Source of the DNA: WLMZ01 sp038227995
GTDB lineage: Bacteria > Actinomycetota > Acidimicrobiia > Acidimicrobiales > Ilumatobacteraceae
Reading direction: 5' to 3'
DNA length: 64,000 nt
Assembly: GCA_038227995.1 (NCBI GenBank)
Contig: JBBRPP010000002.1
Coordinates: 1 to 64,000, forward strand
Of the stretch, positions 34,461 to 42,306 are shown in pieces. The stretch's first letter is position 1, and each line of letters starts with the position of its first letter. Below the pieces are notes generated by a model, which saw only the letters and a program-made list of their open reading frames with translations, did no database searches and was not told where the DNA came from. The position numbers were made by a program, and so were the translations under genes.

Positions 34461-34466
34461 TATCGT
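34461..34466 (+). promoter_or_regulatory. TATCGT -10 box, leaderless promoter of L,D-transpeptidase gene
   Basis: TATCGT sits 6 nt before the ATG at 34473. No Shine-Dalgarno is seen. Confidence 0.45.
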
Positions 34467-34472
34467 TGTCCC

Positions 34473-35372
34473 ATGCGATCGGCCCTCGTGCGCGTCATCC
34501 GTCGGGTCGCGAGCTCAGCGATCATCGCGGCGGCTGTGCTCGTCGGCGGCGCACCGGTCGCGGCCCAGGCTCCATCCACGCTTGGCGGTCCGGCAACCGC
34601 GTCCGTCGCCGCGACCTCGACGGGCAGGGCTCAGATCGGGCCACTGCCGAAGCTGCCGCGGGTCGACAATCCGGCGCTGGCCGGCTGCGACGTCGACCTG
34701 CTGCAAGCCCTGACCGAGCGCCAGCCTTCCGTCGCCCAATGGATCATGGTCGTCGTGCCGACCACCACCGACACCGCCGGCGTCTTGTCGATCGCAACCG
34801 CTCGCGGCAACGCATGGCAGTGCACGATCGCCCCCACCGCGGCGCGAGTCGGCCGGCAGGGCATCCGCCCGCTCGCACAGCGCCGCAGCGGCGACGACAC
34901 GACGCCGTCGGGGATCTTCCCGCTCGGTGTCGTGTCCACGCCGCAGGGACCGATCTCGTTCTTCGGCAACAGCGCCGACCCCGGAACCCTCGGACCGTAT
35001 CGCTGGGTGCAATCCGGTGACTGCTATGGCGCGAACTCGAACACCGCCGGCTACGGGCACTGGCGCGTCGACACCGCCGGCTGCACCGGCGACGACGAAC
35101 TGCTGCAGCGCAACACCCAGGCCTACGAGCACGCGGTTCTGATCGGCGCCAACACCGAGCCCGCCGTGAGCGGCGACGCGCCCGGGGAGCCGGCATACGC
35201 CGCGGCGATCTTCCTGCACCGCAGTTCGGTCACCGCGACCGGCGCGACGAAGGCGACATCCGGCTGTGTGTCGATCGGTCACGACGCGCTGGTGACCGCG
35301 ATGCGCACGATCGACCCGGCGCTGTCGCCGCGCTTCGCGATCGGCACACACGCCGACCTCGTCGCGGCGTAG
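34473..35372 (+). CDS. L,D-transpeptidase-like (YkuD-type) exported protein
   Basis: A 299-residue secreted protein with a signal peptide (basic MRSALVRVIRR, hydrophobic core, APVAAQA). The catalytic half contains the DDTTPSGIFPLG substrate-side segment and the FLHRSS-x-x-TGATKATSGCVSI motif, where the Cys and upstream His match the YkuD Cys/His pair. L,D-transpeptidases form 3-3 peptidoglycan crosslinks or anchor proteins. The distinct short sequence suggests the YafK/ErfK-like subgroup, which may act as a hydrolase. It lies alone between an MFS operon and an oxidoreductase gene. Confidence 0.8.
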   Translation: MRSALVRVIRRVASSAIIAAAVLVGGAPVAAQAPSTLGGPATASVAATSTGRAQIGPLPKLPRVDNPALAGCDVDLLQALTERQPSVAQWIMVVVPTTTDTAGVLSIATARGNAWQCTIAPTAARVGRQGIRPLAQRRSGDDTTPSGIFPLGVVSTPQGPISFFGNSADPGTLGPYRWVQSGDCYGANSNTAGYGHWRVDTAGCTGDDELLQRNTQAYEHAVLIGANTEPAVSGDAPGEPAYAAAIFLHRSSVTATGATKATSGCVSIGHDALVTAMRTIDPALSPRFAIGTHADLVAA

Positions 35373-35382
35373 TCCATTCGCC

Positions 35383-35388
35383 TACCGT
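35383..35388 (+). promoter_or_regulatory. TACCGT -10 box before nitronate-monooxygenase-like gene
   Basis: TACCGT is followed by 7 nt and then GTG 35396. It lies 11 nt after the stop of the upstream gene, so the oxidoreductase likely has its own transcript. Confidence 0.4.
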
Positions 35389-35395
35389 CGGTCGC

Positions 35396-36514
35396 GTGCG
35401 CACGCCCATCTGTGACCGGCTCGGTATCGAATTCCCACTCTTCGCCTTCTCCCACTGTCGCGACGTCGTCGCGGCGGTGAGCAAAGCCGGTGGTTACGGG
35501 GTGCTCGGCGCGCTCGCGTTCAGCCCCGACCAACTGGAGATCGAGCTGGCATGGATCGACGAGCACGTCGGCGGAAAGCCGTACGGTGTCGACTTCGCGA
35601 TGCCCGAGAAGTTCGTCGGCAAGGGCGAGAGCTTCGAGCTGGACCAACTGCAGGCACTCATCCCCCAGACCCACCGCGACTTCGTCGAGCGCATCCTCGC
35701 CGAGCACGACATCCCACCGATGCCGGAAGGCATCAGCGGCACGATGAAGGCCGCCGGCCTCGGCGTCGATCAGGAGGGGCCTGCCCAGGTCGACGTCGCG
35801 CTGCGCCACAACGTCTCGATGCTCGTCAACGCGCTCGGCCCGCCCCCCGCCTACGCGATCGAAGCCGCGCACAGCAGCGGCGTGCTCGTCGGCGCCCTGT
35901 GCGGGTCGCCACGTCACGCGCTCAAGAACGTCGAGTTGGGTGTCGACGTGCTGATCGCCCAGGGAACCGAAGCTGGTGGCCACTGCGGCGAGATCTCGAC
36001 GATGGTGCTCATCCCCGAGGTCGTCGACGCGGTCGGACCAGACGTCCCCGTGCTGGCCGCCGGCGGCATCGGCCGCGGGCGACAGATGGCGGCCGCGATG
36101 GCGCTCGGCGCGCAGGGTGTGTGGACCGGCTCGATCTGGCTCACGGTCGCTGAAGCCGACACGGCCCCGCACGTCGTCGAGAACCTGCTTGCCGCCACAT
36201 TCACCGACACTGTCCGCTCGCGGGCGATGACCGGCAAGCCCGCTCGCCAGCTGCGCACCCGCTGGACCGAGGCATGGGAGGACCCGACCACACCTGCTCC
36301 GCTGCCGATGCCGTTGCAGGGGGTGCTCTACGCGCCCGCCGCGCACCGCTTCACCCGAGCGCGGTCACGAGAGCTCTCAGGTCAGCCGGTGGGCCAGATC
36401 GTCGGTCTGATGAACTCGGTTCGACCCGCCAAGGACGTCGTCTACGACATCATCGAGGAATGGATCGAGACCAACGAGCGCATCGCCAGAGGAGTCACCG
36501 CAACACAGCAGTGA
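35396..36514 (+). CDS. Nitronate monooxygenase / NPD-like FMN oxidoreductase
   Basis: A 372-residue TIM-barrel flavoprotein. Family landmarks include CDRLGIEFPLFAFSHCRDVVA at the start, VDVLIAQGTEAGGHCGEIST (FMN phosphate region; the His and Gly are typical) and VLAAGGIGRGRQMAAAMALGAQGVWTGS. Such enzymes oxidise nitronates or reduce enoyl groups. The actinobacterial members are rarely characterised. The GTG start is supported by the TACCGT box. No clear partner genes are adjacent. Confidence 0.85.
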   Translation: MRTPICDRLGIEFPLFAFSHCRDVVAAVSKAGGYGVLGALAFSPDQLEIELAWIDEHVGGKPYGVDFAMPEKFVGKGESFELDQLQALIPQTHRDFVERILAEHDIPPMPEGISGTMKAAGLGVDQEGPAQVDVALRHNVSMLVNALGPPPAYAIEAAHSSGVLVGALCGSPRHALKNVELGVDVLIAQGTEAGGHCGEISTMVLIPEVVDAVGPDVPVLAAGGIGRGRQMAAAMALGAQGVWTGSIWLTVAEADTAPHVVENLLAATFTDTVRSRAMTGKPARQLRTRWTEAWEDPTTPAPLPMPLQGVLYAPAAHRFTRARSRELSGQPVGQIVGLMNSVRPAKDVVYDIIEEWIETNERIARGVTATQQ

Positions 36515-36704
36515 CGCCACTCGCAGTGGCACATGTCGCTCGAAATCAGCCGGATCGAACCAAACCCGGCGCAAACACCCAGCTCACCGTGTCAAGAGTT
36601 GATCAATTCGTCCTTGAGGAATGACCCGCACGTGCCGATGAAACGACGTGCCCCGTGTCCTTGTGTTACAAATGTTACGGGCGCCGCAACATTGGAGAAC
36701 ACGT

Positions 36705-38342
36705 GTGACGTCCCGGTTGGCCACTGCGATCGTGGGGTTGTGCGCCGTCGTCGCCTCCCTCGTCGCGATGCCGATCGTGCCGTTCGCCACGACGGCGGGG
36801 GCCGCTCCGTCGGCAGCATCGGCCTACGTGGCGGTGCAGCCGTGCCGCCTGGCCGACACCCGCATCGCAGGCGGATTCACTCGCATCGACAGCCTCACGA
36901 TCCAGCTCGCGAGCAAGGGTGCCTGCGGGCTGCCGACGGACGCAACCTCACTCGCATTGACGCTCACGGTCGTCGGTCCGATCGGCGGCGGGTTCCTCAC
37001 CGCGTGGCCGGCTGACCAGGTTCGCCCCGTCGTCTCCGACCTCAACTTCAACAGCGGTCAGGTTCGAGCCAACGGTGCGATCACCCGCGTCGACGCAACT
37101 GGCGCGTTCCGCATCTACACCTCCGTGGCCACGCAGGTCGTGGTCGATGTCGTCGGTGCCTTCGTGCCGAGCGGTGCGACATCCAAGGGCCGCTTCGTGG
37201 CTCGCCCGTCGACGCGGCTGTACGACTCACGTTCCGGCGCCAAGCTCGCTCCTGGCACGGCGGTCACGGTGCCGGTGCCGGCCGGGGTTCCCTCCGACGC
37301 CATCGCAATGGCGCTCAACGTCACGGTCACCGAATCATCGGGGCCAGGTTTCGTCACCGAGTTCCCGGCCGGCAAACAGATGCCCACCGCTTCGATCCTC
37401 AACGTCGACCAGGCGGACCAGACGCGAGCAGCGGCCGGCATCTTCCCGACGTCAGCGTCAGGCGTGTCGCTGTACGTCTCCGGCGGTGGTCACATCGTCG
37501 TCGACCTGCTCGGCTACTTCACCGGACCGTCGTCCGCCGCCGGCACCGACGGGCTGTACACCTCTTTCGATCCCACTCGGCTGCTCGACACACGCACCAC
37601 CAGCCCCCTCGGCACGAACGTGCCGCTGTATCCCGGCGGCGGCCTCAACCTCGGCGTGTCGCAGGGGGGTTCGATCGCCTACAACGTCACCTCGGTCGAC
37701 GGTGACCCGGGCTACGTCACCGCCTACCCGGCCGGCACCAGCCGCCCGACGACCTCGACCGTGAACTCGATCGGTGGGGGCGACGTCGTCGCCAACTTCG
37801 CGATCACACAGGTCTCCAACGTCGGCCTCGGCTTCTACAGCCAGGCACGAACCCATCTGCTCGTCGACCTCGCCGGCTGGTTCTCCGGGCCGTCCGCGGT
37901 CGCGACACTCGACACCCCCAGCAACACACCTCCGGCCCCGCCGAAGACCACGACAGCTTCGTTCGGCGGGTGCAGCAGTGACGGCATGTCGATGCTCAAC
38001 GCGAAGCGGTCCGGTGCCGGGGTTGCGGCACTCGCCACCAGTGCCAGCGCTCAGACGTGGGCCTGCTCGTACGCATTGCAGTTGGCCCAGTCGAACAGCG
38101 GCCTCGCCCACTCCGACGCGAACGCGAGAGATGCCGCTGTCGGCTGCCCCACGGGCGAGAACATCGCCTACTCGTCGGGCACCTCGTCGACCGCACTGAT
38201 CAACCTGTGGTTCGGTTCAGCGCCGCATCTCGCCAACATCAAGGATCCCGACTACGGCAGCGCCGGCCTCGGCTTCGTGATTCGCACCGAGCCATCGGGC
38301 GCCCAGACCATCTGGGGCGTCACGGTCTTCTCGCTCTGCTGA
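36705..38342 (+). CDS. Secreted protein: three DTR modules plus C-terminal CAP/SCP domain
   Basis: A 545-residue exported protein. A signal peptide (TSRLATAIVGLCAVVASLVA) leads into three modules of about 125 residues of the same family seen at 5073: RLADTRIAGG at the start, then RLYDSRSG and RLLDTRTT, each ending in VVVDVVGAF, VVDLLGYF or LVDLAGWF. Residues about 420-545 are a CAP/SCP domain with LNAKRSGAGVAAL, SGLAHSDANARD, TGENIAYSSG and IWGVTVFS. The His and Glu of the CAP active-site-like cleft are visible. The role may be in the envelope or adhesion. The GTG start has GGAG 8 nt upstream. Confidence 0.85.
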   Translation: MTSRLATAIVGLCAVVASLVAMPIVPFATTAGAAPSAASAYVAVQPCRLADTRIAGGFTRIDSLTIQLASKGACGLPTDATSLALTLTVVGPIGGGFLTAWPADQVRPVVSDLNFNSGQVRANGAITRVDATGAFRIYTSVATQVVVDVVGAFVPSGATSKGRFVARPSTRLYDSRSGAKLAPGTAVTVPVPAGVPSDAIAMALNVTVTESSGPGFVTEFPAGKQMPTASILNVDQADQTRAAAGIFPTSASGVSLYVSGGGHIVVDLLGYFTGPSSAAGTDGLYTSFDPTRLLDTRTTSPLGTNVPLYPGGGLNLGVSQGGSIAYNVTSVDGDPGYVTAYPAGTSRPTTSTVNSIGGGDVVANFAITQVSNVGLGFYSQARTHLLVDLAGWFSGPSAVATLDTPSNTPPAPPKTTTASFGGCSSDGMSMLNAKRSGAGVAALATSASAQTWACSYALQLAQSNSGLAHSDANARDAAVGCPTGENIAYSSGTSSTALINLWFGSAPHLANIKDPDYGSAGLGFVIRTEPSGAQTIWGVTVFSLC

Positions 38343-38348
38343 CGCAGA

Positions 38349-38368
38349 CGCCAGCGTTGGCGCTGGCG
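38349..38368. terminator. Bidirectional terminator-like hairpin
   Basis: CGCCAGCG-TTGG-CGCTGGCG is a perfect 8-bp stem with a 4-nt loop, just 7 nt after the stop of the CAP protein and 2 nt before the stop of the convergent DUF1295 gene. No T tract follows. The position between convergent genes is the main support. Confidence 0.5.
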
Positions 38369-38370
38369 CG

Positions 38371-39150
38371 TCAGGCCGCCTTCGGCGGTCGCGGAATGAA
38401 TGGGCTGGTGCGGGCGATGTACTCGGCGTAGCCGGCGCGGCGCCGGCCGATCGTCTTCTCCAACATCACGACACCCGAAACCCGCCGCAGCAGGAACGTC
38501 ATCAGCGCCGAGCCGATCAGGCCCCACGCGCCCGCACCGGTCTCGGCAGCGACGATGCCGATGCCCCACCACACGCACGCGTCGCCGAAGTAGTTCGGGT
38601 GACGGGTGTAGCGCCAGAGGCCGCGGTCCATGACCTTGCCCTTGCTCTCGGGGTCGGCCTTGAACTTGGTGAGTTGCAGATCGCCGACGGTCTCGAAGAA
38701 CATGCCGACCAGCCACAGCACGATGCCGATGACCGCGATGACGCCGATCTTCGGTGTCGCATCCGCCTGACCGAGTTGCACCGGCAACGAGACGATGAAC
38801 ATGAACACGCCCTGCAGCGCGAACACCGTCACGAGGCTGATGATCGGGAACCGCGGGCCGTAGTGCTTGCGCATCGCCCGATAGCGGTAGTCCTCACCGT
38901 TGCCGTGGTTGCGGACGAAGAGATGGATGGCCAACCGCAGCCCCCAGATCGTCGTCATCGCGACGAGCAGGTTCTGCCGCGCGCTGTCGCCCTGGTCGGT
39001 CGACAGACGGACCACCCACGCGACCATCACGAAACCCAGACCCCACACGATGTCGACGATCGACGCGTTCTTCAACACCACACTCAGCACCCACATGCTG
39101 AGCATCAGCACCGCGATCGCAATCGCGGCAACCAACATCGCGTGACCCAT
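38371..39150 (-). CDS. DUF1295 / steroid-reductase-like membrane protein
   Basis: A 259-residue polytopic membrane protein with about six to seven helices. The C-terminal half has RGLWRYTRHPNYFGDACVWWG, the signature of the DUF1295/ICMT-like isoprenylcysteine methyltransferase and steroid 5-alpha-reductase superfamily, which binds NADPH or SAM near that motif. The reaction is unknown. The start is chosen at ATG 39148-39150 because AGGGGG lies 6 nt upstream; ATG 39154-39156 overlaps the previous stop (ATGA) but lacks spacing. It is the second gene of an operon with the acyltransferase. Confidence 0.87.
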   Translation of the reverse strand: MGHAMLVAAIAIAVLMLSMWVLSVVLKNASIVDIVWGLGFVMVAWVVRLSTDQGDSARQNLLVAMTTIWGLRLAIHLFVRNHGNGEDYRYRAMRKHYGPRFPIISLVTVFALQGVFMFIVSLPVQLGQADATPKIGVIAVIGIVLWLVGMFFETVGDLQLTKFKADPESKGKVMDRGLWRYTRHPNYFGDACVWWGIGIVAAETGAGAWGLIGSALMTFLLRRVSGVVMLEKTIGRRRAGYAEYIARTSPFIPRPPKAA

Positions 39151-39152
39151 CG

Positions 39153-40184
39153 TCATCCCCCTGTTGTGATCGTCGAACCGTGGCGCAGTGCCAGCGCGGT
39201 GCTGACCTCCGCGTCCATTCGTAACCATTCCTCGTCGAGCCAACAGGCAAACCCGTCACCGCGAGGAACGTCAGCGTTGCACACTCGGCGGGCGACGAAT
39301 CGGATCGGCTCGAAGCGGCGACCGAGCGCAGCGATGATGCCGCGAAACGTGTCGAGGCCTTCGAAGCCGACATGCCACGCGAGAACGATGTCAGCCGTCG
39401 GCGCGCCACGGAACATCGCCGCAGCACCGCTCGGTCGCGGCGGCAGGAGGTGACGCAGGGTGGAAAGGCGTTCGGCGCGGCGCGGATCGCGCTCGGCGAT
39501 CTTGGCCAGCGCCTTGCCTCGCTTGGCGTCGTTGGCCCGGGTGCCCTCGGGAAAGATGATGCCGATGTCGCGATCGCCGAGGCCGCGGGTCAGGTTCTCG
39601 ACCGCCGCCAGTTCGGGCGCCGAGTCATTCGTGCCACGGTCGAGGAAGTAGTTCGGGATGCGGTTGCCGACGACGTCGAGGCAGGGGTCCACGAGCAACT
39701 CGCGCTTGAGCACGTACCGCGGTGCGAGTCCGACCATGTTGGTGGTGACGTATGCCGACACCAGCGAGTCGGCCAGGCTGGCGTGGCGGACGAAGAGCAA
39801 CGCAGCTCCACCCTCGAACGCCTCGAGGTTCTCGACGTCGAGACTGATCCCACACGTCGCCTCCAGCGCGTGCAACAGGCTGCGCGCCCACCACGCCTGC
39901 AGGCGGTAGTACCGCTTCTGGCGGCGACCCTGCCCGGTGATCCACAGCACGAAGGCGCAGCAGACACCTGCCGTCTCGAGCCACGACCAGCACACGCCGA
40001 ATGCGAGCAGGCGCGCCAACGGGAACCGGAACCGATCGCGGCAACCGTCGACGACGAGGCTGCCGACGAGCCACAGCGGGATCGTCAGCGTGAGCGCGCA
40101 CGCGACGAAGATGATCACCGGGATGGTGATCATCCGCCGTTGCAGCGAAGACGTCGGCAAGCTCACAGCCACGTTGTAGCGCAT
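39153..40184 (-). CDS. PlsC-like acyltransferase
   Basis: A 343-residue membrane-bound enzyme. One or two N-terminal TM segments (IPVIIFVACALTLTIPLWLVG and LLAFGVCWSWLETAGVCC) precede the LPLAT domain. Motifs are VRHASLADSL (H-x4-D catalytic pair) and FPEGTRAN (phosphate-binding block III). Such enzymes move acyl groups to lysophospholipids or similar acceptors. The protein is longer than minimal PlsC, with an extended C-terminus. It is immediately upstream of the DUF1295 gene. Confidence 0.87.
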   Translation of the reverse strand: MRYNVAVSLPTSSLQRRMITIPVIIFVACALTLTIPLWLVGSLVVDGCRDRFRFPLARLLAFGVCWSWLETAGVCCAFVLWITGQGRRQKRYYRLQAWWARSLLHALEATCGISLDVENLEAFEGGAALLFVRHASLADSLVSAYVTTNMVGLAPRYVLKRELLVDPCLDVVGNRIPNYFLDRGTNDSAPELAAVENLTRGLGDRDIGIIFPEGTRANDAKRGKALAKIAERDPRRAERLSTLRHLLPPRPSGAAAMFRGAPTADIVLAWHVGFEGLDTFRGIIAALGRRFEPIRFVARRVCNADVPRGDGFACWLDEEWLRMDAEVSTALALRHGSTITTGG

Positions 40185-40265
40185 TCCACACCATGTGTAC
40201 GTCGCTGAGCGGCAAGTTGGTTGACGCGGATTTCGCGCCCGGCGCGAAGACCGCGAGGGTTCGCC

Positions 40266-41141
40266 CTACGGTCGGATGTCGATTCCGAAGGCGTGCTCGA
40301 AGTTGGCGTAGTACACGTCGTCGTCGGCCGGCGTCGCCATCGCGACCCAGTCGGCGTCGGACTGCACTGCCCGGCCAGCGATCATCTCCGCGCCGGCCCA
40401 GCTGCAGGGATAGCGCAATTGGGGCGAGTCGGTGGTGATCGCGTGGTGGATGATCCGGCCGACATCGAACGGATCGGTTGCGTTGGCCATCCCCTTCGCG
40501 TACATCTGGAACATCCGCCGGTAGTGCGCGTCGTAGGCACCCGTCTGATTCGGCGTGTCGATGTTCTTGGCGAAGATCGCCGACTTCGTGACGCCGGGCT
40601 CGATGATCGCAACGCGGATGCCGAACGGTGCGACCTCTTGCGCCAGACCCTCGGACAGCGCCTCGAACGCCCACTTCGAGGTGACGTACGGGGACTGCGC
40701 GAGCGCGGCGACGCGTCCGACCACCGAGGTCACGTTGATGATGCATCCACTGCCGCGCTCGCGCATCTGTGGCAAGACGGCCTGGATGCAGCGAACGCCG
40801 CCACACAGGTTGATGTTCATGACGTCGAGGTACAGCGACGTGGGGCATTCCTCGGCGACTGCGTTGCCGCCCACGCCTGCGTTGTTGACCAAGACGTCGA
40901 TTCGACCGGCCTTGGCGAGGATCTCGGCGAACCCGTCGCGCACCGAGTCGTCAGATGCGATGTCGAGCTCGACGAGGTCGACCGTTGCACCTCGATCGGC
41001 CGCCATCGCCTGCAACTTGTCGGCCTTGGTGACACTGCGAACCGTTCCGTACACGGTGTAGCCCACCGACGCGAGATGGATCGCGGTTGCCCGACCGATC
41101 CCCGAGTTGGCGCCCGTGACGACTGCAACATGACCGTTCAT
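40266..41141 (-). CDS. SDR-family oxidoreductase
   Basis: A 291-residue Rossmann-fold enzyme. The NAD(P) motif TGANSGIGRATAIHLA occurs at 10-25, NNAG near 90, and the catalytic Ser-Tyr-Lys with SVVG then SPYVTSKWAF (Tyr-x3-Lys). The Arg in TVRS suggests NADP preference. The C-terminal 60 residues form a longer lid than in minimal SDRs. The substrate is unknown. A TACTGT box 7 nt upstream of the ATG (41149-41154) indicates a leaderless transcript. Confidence 0.92.
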   Translation of the reverse strand: MNGHVAVVTGANSGIGRATAIHLASVGYTVYGTVRSVTKADKLQAMAADRGATVDLVELDIASDDSVRDGFAEILAKAGRIDVLVNNAGVGGNAVAEECPTSLYLDVMNINLCGGVRCIQAVLPQMRERGSGCIINVTSVVGRVAALAQSPYVTSKWAFEALSEGLAQEVAPFGIRVAIIEPGVTKSAIFAKNIDTPNQTGAYDAHYRRMFQMYAKGMANATDPFDVGRIIHHAITTDSPQLRYPCSWAGAEMIAGRAVQSDADWVAMATPADDDVYYANFEHAFGIDIRP

Positions 41142-41238
41142 CCGGCCAACAGTAGACCCCGGGCGCGACAAGGGGCTCGAGCGCAGTGTCGGACGCTCGA
41201 GCCCCTGTCGTACTGTGGGGGATCCTGTTGGCCGGTGA

Positions 41239-42135
41239 TCAGCCGCCGGTGGTCGGCGTCGTGGCGTCGGTCGTCGGCGGCGTGGGCTTCACGCCGTTGA
41301 CGATCTTGGTCACCTCGTCCTTGAGCTTGGTCGTCTCGGCCGCCACGACCGCGTCGATCACGGTCTGGACATCCACACCCTTGGCGGTTGCGACCTGGGC
41401 GATCGTCTGACCGTTCTTGATGTCGGCCTTGAGTTCATCACTGGTGATGCCGAGCGCCTTGGCTGCCGCGTCGATGCCGGCTCCGAGGCCGCCACCGAGG
41501 CCGCGGCCGCCGAATGTGCCTGGCCCGAAGCCACCGCGGCCACCCATGCCGCCACCCATACCGCCGCCGAAGCCGCCACCGGGGAACCCGGGCCCGTCGC
41601 CGGAACGGAAGCTCTCGATCGCCTTGGTGATCGCGTCCGACTCGGCCTGAGTGATGGTGCCGTCCTTGACGAGCGCGGCCAGGACATCGGTGAACTGGTT
41701 GACCCGTGTCGTCGGCGTCGGCGTCGTGCCGTCAGAGGTCGGAGTCTGCGGGGCCGTCGGCTTCAGCGCCTCGATCGCCTTCGTAATCGCGTCGGCCTGA
41801 GCCTGCGTGATCGTGCCGTCCTTGACCAGCGCGGCCAAGCCGTCTTCGAAGAACTTGCCACGCCCGAACATGCCACCGCCGTTCGGACCACGGTGGTGCC
41901 CGTTGTCATCGCCCGCGCCAGGCACGGCCGTGTCGGTGGTGCCGGAGCCACCAGTGGTCGGCGTCGTGGCCGCAGTCGAACCGTCGGTGGACGCAGTTGC
42001 CTGGTCGGTCGACGCAGTCGCCGCCGGACGCCCGCTGGCACCGGCACCGCTGGGGAGGTTGAGTGCCAGTCCCGTCCCGGCCCCGACGAGGAGTGCGGCC
42101 GTGACACCGGCAACGGCGATCTTGGTCTGTTTCAT
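41239..42135 (-). CDS. Exported Gly-rich protein with repeated helical segments
   Basis: A 298-residue exported protein with a signal/anchor (KIAVAGVTAALLVGAGTGLAL). Thr/Ala/Ser-rich linkers flank two copies of a LAALVKDGTITQAQADAITKAIE-like segment (about 104-126 and 155-177). A Gly-rich zone with GGG-repeats follows (about 185-225), then a helical C-terminal domain with ALGITSDELKADIKNGQTIA. Function is unknown, but the modular surface layout suggests an envelope stress product. Upstream is an OmpR-type direct repeat shared with the response regulator gene at 47381. AAGGAG precedes the ATG. Confidence 0.75.
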   Translation of the reverse strand: MKQTKIAVAGVTAALLVGAGTGLALNLPSGAGASGRPAATASTDQATASTDGSTAATTPTTGGSGTTDTAVPGAGDDNGHHRGPNGGGMFGRGKFFEDGLAALVKDGTITQAQADAITKAIEALKPTAPQTPTSDGTTPTPTTRVNQFTDVLAALVKDGTITQAESDAITKAIESFRSGDGPGFPGGGFGGGMGGGMGGRGGFGPGTFGGRGLGGGLGAGIDAAAKALGITSDELKADIKNGQTIAQVATAKGVDVQTVIDAVVAAETTKLKDEVTKIVNGVKPTPPTTDATTPTTGG

Positions 42136-42179
42136 GCTGGGAGTCTCCTTCTGCAACGTATGAGAAATACCGCGACGAG

Positions 42180-42196
42180 GTGAGAGTCGGGTGAGA
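42180..42196 (-). promoter_or_regulatory. OmpR-type direct repeat upstream of Gly-rich protein gene
   Basis: GTGAGA-gtcgg-GTGAGA (plus-strand reading) is two 6-bp half-sites 11 bp apart, the spacing expected for an OmpR/PhoB-family dimer. Its centre lies about 53 nt upstream of the ATG, with a plausible TACGTT -10 box downstream. A nearly identical site is at 47399. Read for the target gene the sequence is on the minus strand. Confidence 0.6.
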
Positions 42197-42306
42197 AGAC
42201 CCTGAGCATCGGGTCAAGAGTGGACAGCCGTGGCCCGTTCAGTACCAATTCCGGCAACGGCCAACAAAGTGTTCAGGAACTGTCAGGTCGGCCCGATACC
42301 TCTTGT

